From the NCBI GenBank assembly GCA_965112735.1, contig OZ218952.1:1054001-1118000 (forward strand): 64,000 nt of DNA, in the 5' to 3' direction. Below are positions 57,336 to 64,000 of the stretch, in pieces. How positions within the stretch are numbered: the stretch's first letter is position 1; each line of letters begins with the position of its first letter. A model generated the notes under the pieces. It did not search any database and was not told the origin of the DNA. It worked only from the letters and a program-made list of their open reading frames with translations. This stretch comes from Phaeosaccion multiseriatum (taxonomy: Eukaryota; Ochrophyta, other classes). A program made the translations under genes and the position numbers.

Positions 57336-59488
57336 ATGGCTGCTTCTGTGGCGGAAGGAAGGGGAACGGGAGGGAATGGCAAAGAGTTTGACCAAGTGGT
57401 CATGGACCTATCGGACGAGGAGGAAGATGAAGTCTTCCGAGGCGGAGTACTGAGCGCTACGGCAGACGCAGCAGATGAAGGTGCAGAAGGACCCGCAGCA
57501 GCGGGAGAAGGAGAGGGAACGGCTGCAGGAGGGGCAGCAGGAGACGTGGAAGGCGAGACGCTCAAGCCGGCCAGAGCGAAGCGGCCCACCTTCAAAGAGA
57601 CGCACCTGGTGTCGGCTGGAGGCCTACCCCTCATCGCCAAGGACTTCCCCAAGAGGCTGAAAATGCCCGATCGTGGTAAGGAGGGCGAGTACCTGAAGCA
57701 ACTAATGTCCTGCTACAAGAAGTGGGGCTATCAGCTGTTCCCGTTTCTCGCCTTTGAGGACCTCGCCCAGCGCGCGGAGAAGTTCGGGAGCAAAAAGAGA
57801 ATCAGAGACGAGATGCAAGAGGTGAGTCCGTTCGCTTTGTGCGTGACACGCGCATTCTTGTTGCAGATGGAAAGTGTGTGTCTGTCTCCTCTCCTCGGTA
57901 CTCCCTCTTGAAAGATTCGTGCGTGCGCAGGCCGCACCCCCACGCCAAGCCTGCCTGCTTTTATGTATTCTTAAGCTTCCCCCCCCCCCAATATACTTCT
58001 GAACCCCCTTTGCTGTCGTCGCTTTTGCTGCTGCCCACTGTACTCCCCCTTGCACAGATGAGGCAGAAGGAAGCGGAGAGATACGCCGCCGCCAAGTTCG
58101 GAGACAAGGCGGTGCAGTGGAGTCGCCAGGAGAAGGAGAAGGAAGAGGCAGACAAGGCTCTGCAGGAGAAGGAGGAGGGCGAGGCAGCTGAAGCAGAGAA
58201 GGAGGCGCGTAACTCTCGGTATGCTCCGGATCTCGCCGTTACAGGGAAGGAGGAGGAGGAAGACGTGGACGCAGAGGGCGACGGCAGTGACAGTGGAGGC
58301 GCCGCTGCACCTGCTGCCGCTGCTTCTGCCTCCTCCTCCTCCACCTCCGCCCTCGGGGACGACGTTAAGGCCCGGATCGAGGCCAACAAGAGGAAGGCCC
58401 TGGAGCTGTTGGAACAGCGGAAAGCAGCAGCAGAAAGACTGACTAAAAGGCCTGCCACTTCTTCTTACGACGGAGAGGAGGACTTTGACATTGGCGACGA
58501 CGGCGTGGATGAAGATGAGCTTGCGGCGGCTGCGGCCATGGAGGACGAGCTCGAGGGGGGTGGGGAAGACCCTCGTCCCAGCAAGCGCATCAAGGCAACG
58601 GAAGCGGGAGTAGGAGGAGGAGGGGGGGGAGGAGAAGGAACAGCAGGAGGGGGAGGAGGAGAAGGAGCAGGAGCAGCGGAAGGAGGAGGACAGGGAGGGG
58701 GGCAGGGTCGAGAAGTTGACGAAGGGGAAGCGGCCGGTGCGGTGCCCATGGAGGAGGAGGAGGAGGAGGAAGAGGCAGCAAGGGCAACTGAATCATCCGC
58801 TGCAGCTGCTACGTCTTCTTCTGCTGCTGCTGCTTGCGTACAGCCGGCTGCGGCCCCCCTAGACAAGGAATCGGAAGAAGACCCCCCGGGTACGGGTGCC
58901 TGTGCCACAGAAGGCACTCTACAGCAAGATGAGGTGGAAGAACACCCGAAGCAGGATGGCGCACAGATGTCAGGACTGGTGTCAGGACTGGTGGATCGAT
59001 CTGCAGGGAAGGAGGAGGCTGCGGCGGGAGGGGAGACTGCGCTTGAAGCTACCCTCATGGAGGATGAAGGGAAAGGAGAAGGAGGAGGAGGGGGAGGAGG
59101 AGGAGGAGGAGGAGGAGGAGGAGGAGGAGAACGAGAACAAGAGGGAGGCACCGCGGCGGGAGACGATGACGGCGAGAGCCCAACAGCAGCAGCTCCGGTG
59201 GATGCGGTGGCGGAGGCGCTGAAGGAAGGAGCACGACAGACAGCGCCAGATCCGGATGGCCCTGCAGTGTCTGCCCCGCTTGGGAGGGGCGAGGGGCGGA
59301 ACAGCGAAGGCGCGCCACCTGCCGCTGTCCAATCCGCAGACGTTGCGGCTCCTGAGAGGAATTCTGCTGCTGCTGCTGCTGCTGCCCCCGAGGAAGCCTC
59401 GGCCACCGCTGCCATGACTGCCCCTGTCAGTGAGAGCGAAGAACAAACTGAGGAGCAGCGGGATTCCCACCGTTCGTTGGGCTGCTAG
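57336..59488 (+). CDS. TIPIN: TIPIN/Csm3/Swi3 replication-fork protection protein
   Basis: Two exons (57336-57821, 58058-59488), phase 0, give 638 residues. Exon 1 holds the Swi3 domain: KRPTFKETHLVSAGGLPLI, FPKRLKMPDRGKEGEYLKQL, KKWGYQLFPFLAFEDLAQRA and EKFGSKKRIRDEM. Exon 2 continues the domain end with MRQKEAERYAAAKFGD. TIPIN pairs with Timeless/Tof1 to stabilise stalled forks and link the helicase to polymerases in the nucleus. After about residue 190 the protein is acidic and highly low-complexity (Glu, Ala, Gly and Ser runs), making it about twice the usual length. The stop at 59486-59488 is followed by a second, diverged copy of the last coding segment (see findings), so an alternative 3' end is possible. 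The first ATG of the frame is used. Confidence 0.9.
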
Positions 59489-59958
59489 TACTGTGTCACC
59501 AATTGCTGCTCACCCCGATGATGTTTCTTCGACGCAGAGCGATGCTGCCGCCGCTGCCGTCACCGCCCCTGCCAGCGAGAGCGAAGAACGGACTGAAGAA
59601 CAGAAGCTGGATTGATTGATTACTGGATTGATGAATACGTAAAAGGGTCGAAAAAAAAACCAAAAAAACCGGCGGGGTCAAAATATCACCAACACGCAAA
59701 GAAGAGCCCTTCCCTCTCTTAAATCATCTACAAGGCCTCCTGCTCTTTATACGCGAGGGTTGCTGCGCCTAGACCGCACAAGAAAGGCCTTGCAGCCCTC
59801 GCACTCGCCACGCTCCTCTGCACAGACTGGAAACATTCGCGTGTCTCATAAAAGCACGTGGAATACAACTTGAGGTAGGCAAGCAAGGCTTCTTGCTTCG
59901 AGGCCGCGGAAGAGCAGGGGCGTGGACTGAACCTTATCGTAGAGCTCTGAGAGGCATA
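59489..59958. other. Region between TIPIN and the ABCG gene
   Basis: 470 bases. The first 130 hold a diverged copy of the TIPIN C-terminal coding segment, open to a stop at 59613-59615. An A-rich stretch (59650-59670) follows. The rest is the ABCG 5' flank; an open frame runs in from 59893 but has no ATG before 59959. Confidence 0.55.
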
Positions 59959-62923
59959 ATGGACTTGCTCTTCCCTGACGAAGCTGAAGAGGCTTTACTC
60001 GCCGGCGAAGAGACCAAGGCGGCGCATGCCCTGGACCAAGAGGCGGGGCCGCTCGAGGGAGCCTTGAGCGTGCACAATGTCACATCCGAGGTAACGCTGC
60101 GAAGCGGCACCAAGAAGCCCATTCTGAAGGACGTGTCGGCGCTCTTCAAATGCAGGGAGCTGTCCTGCATCATGTGAGTCACAGGCCTTTGGTCGGTCAC
60201 TCGAGGGAAACGAAGCGAATGGTCACTCTGTTGTTCCTTTTGGCGAATGTCTGTCCGACTACTCCCCTGCCCGTGTCCGCGCCCTATTCCATTGATTGTG
60301 GCAGTGGAGCGACTGGGGGAGGCAAGACCACTCTGCTGGATCTTCTTGCCGGCCGCGGTAGGACGCTTACGAGGGGGCACGTGCGTCTCCCAGGCACTCA
60401 GCGCTGCGGGTACGTGGTCCAGGAGGACAGACTGCTGGCGAGCTGCACGGTGAGGGAGGCGCTGTTCTTCTCTGCCAAGCTGCGGCTCACAGGCAGGGGC
60501 GTGGACGACGCCTGCAGACAGGCCCGAGTGGAGCAGTGCCTGAGAGATATGCAGCTCGTGGAGGTGGCGGACTCGCTCGTGGGCAGCGAGCTTCGCAGAG
60601 GCCTGTCGGGGGGGGAGAAGAAGCGCCTCAGTGTGGGCTTGGAGCTCATCACCAGGTGCGTGGGTGCGTGCAGCCATGCGTGCGTGTGTTTCGCTGCTGT
60701 GCTGCTTGGGCTTTGCTTTCGAGTCTGCTTGGCCCGCCCGTGGCTTGTGGTGGGAATGGGTGAGCAAGGGTCCTGGCTGACACTCTCCGCCACCCTCTTC
60801 CCTGTCTATCCTCGCTCACTCACGGCAGACCCAGCGTGCTCCTGTGCGACGAGCCGACTTCGGGCCTCGGTAAGAAAGCGCCTTACGCCGTCCGTTGGGC
60901 AGAGGAGGGGGTAGTGTGGTGGGCAGCCTGCCTTGCTTTGCCCTGACTTGACGTGACTTGACCTTTGACGGACTCGCTCCTGACTCGCTCGGCCCCTCTC
61001 CAGACTCCGCCACGGCCTGTCAGGTGATGCGCATGCTGCGGAAGCTCGCCAAGGAGGGCCGCTGCGTGGTGGTGACGCTACACCAGCCGCGCTTCTCCAT
61101 CTTCGACATGTTGGACCGCATCTGCGTGCTGTGGGCTGGCACTGCCGTCTTCGAGGGACCCACCAGGTCGGTCGGTCGGTCGCTCGCTCGGTACCCATGT
61201 GACGCGTGATGCACGTACCCTTTCTGCCGTGTGTAATGCACCTCTTGTTCTCCTGCTTCATTCCGCAGGCGACTGCTTCCCTTCTTCGAGTCGTGCGGCT
61301 TCTCTTGCCAGCCCTTTAACAACCCTGCGGACTTTGTGGTGGACGTCCTGAGCGGCACGGTGCCCGAGGGGGAGGCAACGGGTGAGCAAAAGTCGGATGA
61401 AGCCGAACAGCTCCCCAAGGAGGGCACGGAGCCTCTCCTGCCACCGCTGGCAGCCCCCCAGTCAGGCGCGACAGGCTTGCGGCTGCGAGAGGCCTACTTG
61501 GCTTCGACAGACTACGCGGTGGGTGGACAGGAACAAGAAGGACAAGAATGAGGAGGCACCAACCGGCACCGGTTGCTTCACCCCCGCTGACTTGGCTTCT
61601 AGTGCCGCTTCCCTCCCGTTGTCTCATGGCTCCTCTCTCGCGTCCCCCCCCCCTCGCAGGACCTGAGCAGCGAGTTAGCGGAGATCCAACGGGCGTACTC
61701 TCCGCTGGCGAGGAGCGCCAACTTCAGCCCCGACAACTGGCCCCCGCAGGATGAGGGGTGGGCCGCGAGAACGGGCCAAAGCCTGGGGCGGACGCTCAGC
61801 GCTGTCGGGACCGTGTGCCTGAGGACCTTCAGGAACGTTTTTCGGACCCCGACCATCTTCCTCTCGCAACTCTGTGTCAACGCCTTTCTCGGGCTGCTCT
61901 TGGGGGCCATCTACTTCGACGAACCGAGCGACTTTCTCGGCCTTCAGAATGTGGCGGGTGTGCTCTTTTTCCTGGCCATCAACGTCGTCTTCCTCAACCT
62001 CAGCGCGGTGACCGTCTTCCTGACCGAGAGGGCCATCTTTTTCAACGAGCGGGCCAACGGGTACTACAGCACTACCACCTTCTGGCTGGCCAAGGTGCTC
62101 TGCGACATACTCCCCCTGCGCGTGGTGCCCGTGAGCCTGCTCGGGAGCGTCATTTACTTTATGGTGGGGCTCCGGGCCGACGTGGGGCCCTTCTTGATCT
62201 TCCTCCTCATCCTCGCCGTCACCTCCGTGGCTGGGGCGAGTGTGTGCCTGGCTTCGGGCAGCTGGATGTCCTCGTACGCCGCCGCCTCTCTCACGCCTTC
62301 GCTGACCTTCACCTTCATGCTGCTCTTCGGAGGGGTGTTCGTCCAGATCGACACTCTGCCGGCCTGGCTCAGCTGGCTGCAGTACGTTTGTGAGTCAGCG
62401 GGTCATGCATGAATTGAAATGACTTGCTGCCGTTTCCTGACCTCTTCTTCCTTTCTATCTGTCCCCTTGCACCCTTGCATCTCCTCCCTCCTCCCTCCCT
62501 CTCACGTCCCGCTCATCACCGCTCTCGTAGACTATCTACCCTCCCACTCTTCACTGCTTTCGTAGGCTATGGCACTGCTCTATGATCCCGCGAAGTTGAT
62601 GTCCCTCGGCTTATTCCTCATAATGCCCAGCCTCTCTGCCCCTCCCTATCCCTCCCCTGCTGTCACTGCCTGACCTGCACCGCCCAGCCATATTCAAGTA
62701 CGCGTACGAGGCCCTGCTGATCAACGAGGTAAAGGGCCGCTTCTACCCGTGCGGACAGGCAGACCCCTCCACCACGGGCTGCCCCCTCTCGGGCGACGCC
62801 TTCCTCCGCACGCAGGGCTTCAGGTCCGACCGCTTGCCCGTCGATCTGGCCATGCTCTCTGCCATCGCGCTCTTCTTCCTGCTCGTCTCCCTCTGGGGGC
62901 TCAGCAGGACCAGGCTCACATAG
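59959..62923 (+). CDS. ABCG: ABCG-family (White-type) half transporter
   Basis: Seven exons (59959-60173, 60305-60655, 60829-60869, 61004-61166, 61269-61518, 61660-62389, 62688-62923) give 661 residues with consistent phases. The order is NBD then TMD, the reverse arrangement specific to ABCG. The NBD has Walker A GATGGGKTTLL, the signature LSGGEKKRLSVGLELI, Walker B VLLCDEPTSGLDS and H-loop TLHQPRFSIFDML. After a linker the membrane part begins near LRTFRNVFRTP. It has TERAIFFNERANGYYSTTTFWLAKVLCDI (the conserved ABC2 region) and ends with the polar loop IFKYAYEALLINEV...FYPCG and a last helix. Such half transporters dimerise and export lipids, sterols or pigments; the substrate here is unknown. 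Start is the first in-frame ATG. Confidence 0.93.
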
Positions 62924-63623
62924 CTAGCTAGCTAGACAGGTCGAAGGCGGGCGTGATAGGCCCTCGTCGGGAGGCGGGGCAGAGAGCGGTTTAGCTAGTG
63001 GCTGGCAGGCTCGTTAGCAACTCGAGGTAGTTAGAAAGGAGAGCAAGAAGAAAGAGGAGGAGGGTCGTTGCCGTGACAGACACACGCGCACCCCACAGCT
63101 GGTGGTAGCAAGGCAGGGGTGAGCGCTCTGGGGGGGGGGGATGTCAGCACCAGCCAGGGGAGGCACACATGACCAGCCACGGCCAGCCAGCAGACTGCCT
63201 TGACTTGCCTCATCCAGAGGGCGGGCACTTCCATCGAGGCAGGGGGTCACTCGAGAGGGTGGGCACTTTGCTTCTCCTTTCACACCCGACCCTACGCGGT
63301 CTCGCACGCACCCACGCCGTTGTCTTGCCGCAGTGGGCAGCAGTGTATGGCAAGCGTGTCCGGTCAACAGGCACAAGTTGTGTTACACAGCCCAAAGGAA
63401 GCTTGTTGCAAACAATTCGGGGATTGACGATTATTCTTAGAAAACCTGGGTGCACAGAAGGAATGCGGAGAGGGAGGGGGAAGGAACCTCAACCCCTTGT
63501 GTCGTCGATTGTCGACCGTTACCCGACCGGCCCGACCGTCCCGCCCAAACAGGCAAGCTGAAACTGAAACCGAAACTGTTACTTTGGGGGGGCGGGGATC
63601 ATTTTATCGGATTTTGTTGTACC
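62924..63623. other. Region between ABCG and the terminal gene
   Basis: About 700 bases with no supported gene. A GCTA tandem (62918-62934) directly follows the ABCG stop. Several short open frames cover 63150-63560 but show no domain, start context or splice logic. Confidence 0.5.
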
Positions 63624-63964
63624 ATGGCGGCGAAGGCTCGGCGCCGCTCTTCGCTCCTCGATGATCTTGTCCGGCGTAAGTCGCAGGTGGGTTTGTGTCG
63701 GCGTCGAAAACTGTTAGAGCAAGCCCCACGCGGTTTAAAGTTTTTTTTTCTCTCTCTTGATCAAAGCCTCTGTCTGACAAAGGCTTGCTAATAACGGACC
63801 ACACGTTCTTGTCTGCCACATCTATCGCTCTGTCGTGTCTTACGGGCTACAGATCGGGCCGCAGGTGGCCGAGATCGACTCCAATCCGCACCGGTTGGCG
63901 CAGTTCGGCATACTCGACCTGCTCAAGAAGAACATCGACGGGGGCTTTGAAGTCAACACACCAG
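63624..63964 (+). CDS. 5' part of an unidentified gene, truncated by the window end
   Basis: Exon 1 (63624-63686) starts MAAKARRRSSLLDDLVRRKSQ, and exon 2 (63853-63964) continues IGPQVAEIDSNPHRLAQFGI, then a helix DLLKKNIDGGFEVNTP. A GTAATG donor follows at 63965. ATG context and both splice sites look normal and the phases fit (0, then 1). I do not recognise the family from these 58 residues. The gene continues beyond the window. Confidence 0.6.
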
Positions 63965-64000
63965 GTAATGTACAAAAAGCAGAAGGAAAATGAGGACAGG

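Overview
The window is nuclear DNA from a photosynthetic stramenopile-like alga; a eustigmatophyte of the Nannochloropsis/Microchloropsis type is my best guess, but no marker in the window proves this. Three things point that way. The first gene encodes a bipartite plastid presequence with an Ala-Cys-Ala|Phe cleavage site, typical of complex red plastids. Most genes carry GT-AG introns, and the introns are packed with microsatellites. The gene set is eukaryotic: AP-4, BUD13, NUP35, TIPIN, ING, COX10, ABCA and ABCG. Gene models were built by eye from reading frame, splice consensus and codon phase. In the complete models the exon lengths sum to whole codons, but none is backed by transcript evidence.

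Layout. 0.26-1.5 kb (+): thylakoid-lumen protein. 2.5-5.9 kb (+): large intronless protein with two UBZ4-like zinc fingers. 6.5-23.3 kb (+): full-length ABCA-type transporter in 34 exons, whose introns hold most of the simple repeats. 23.3-25.1 kb: repeat-bearing intergenic DNA. 25.1-25.5 kb (-): intronless YnfA/UPF0060 membrane protein of bacterial type. 25.7-28.1 kb (+): saccharopine-dehydrogenase-like reductase. 28.5-32.0 kb (-): BUD13. 32.1-33.7 kb (+): COX10. 34.8-36.5 kb (-): Hsp20-domain protein and an MDP-1-like HAD phosphatase whose 3' end is unresolved. 36.8-40.0 kb (+): low-complexity protein with a PH-like tail. 40.7-43.6 kb (-): secreted or membrane Kelch protein. 43.8-46.1 kb (+): ING-family PHD protein. 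47.0-54.7 kb (-): AP-4 epsilon in 15 exons. 55.1-56.75 kb (-): NUP35. 57.3-59.5 kb (+): TIPIN/Csm3. 60.0-62.9 kb (+): ABCG half-transporter. 63.6 kb to the end (+): start of an unidentified gene.

The genes do not form one pathway. They are ordinary housekeeping and membrane-transport genes, often in head-to-head pairs with short shared 5' regions (BUD13/COX10, Kelch/ING, MDP-1/PH-like, NUP35/TIPIN).

The most unusual signals are not genes. A short DNA word, GCAGTTGGTGATACA or close to it, occurs 12 times in exons, introns and intergenic DNA, in different reading frames and on both strands. Several introns look as if their simple repeats grew out of the splice signals themselves. Other points worth checking are the bacterial-type YnfA gene, a direct repeat flanking a putative intron in the MDP-1-like gene, a duplicated TIPIN tail, and a hairpin-forming inverted repeat at 34.4 kb.
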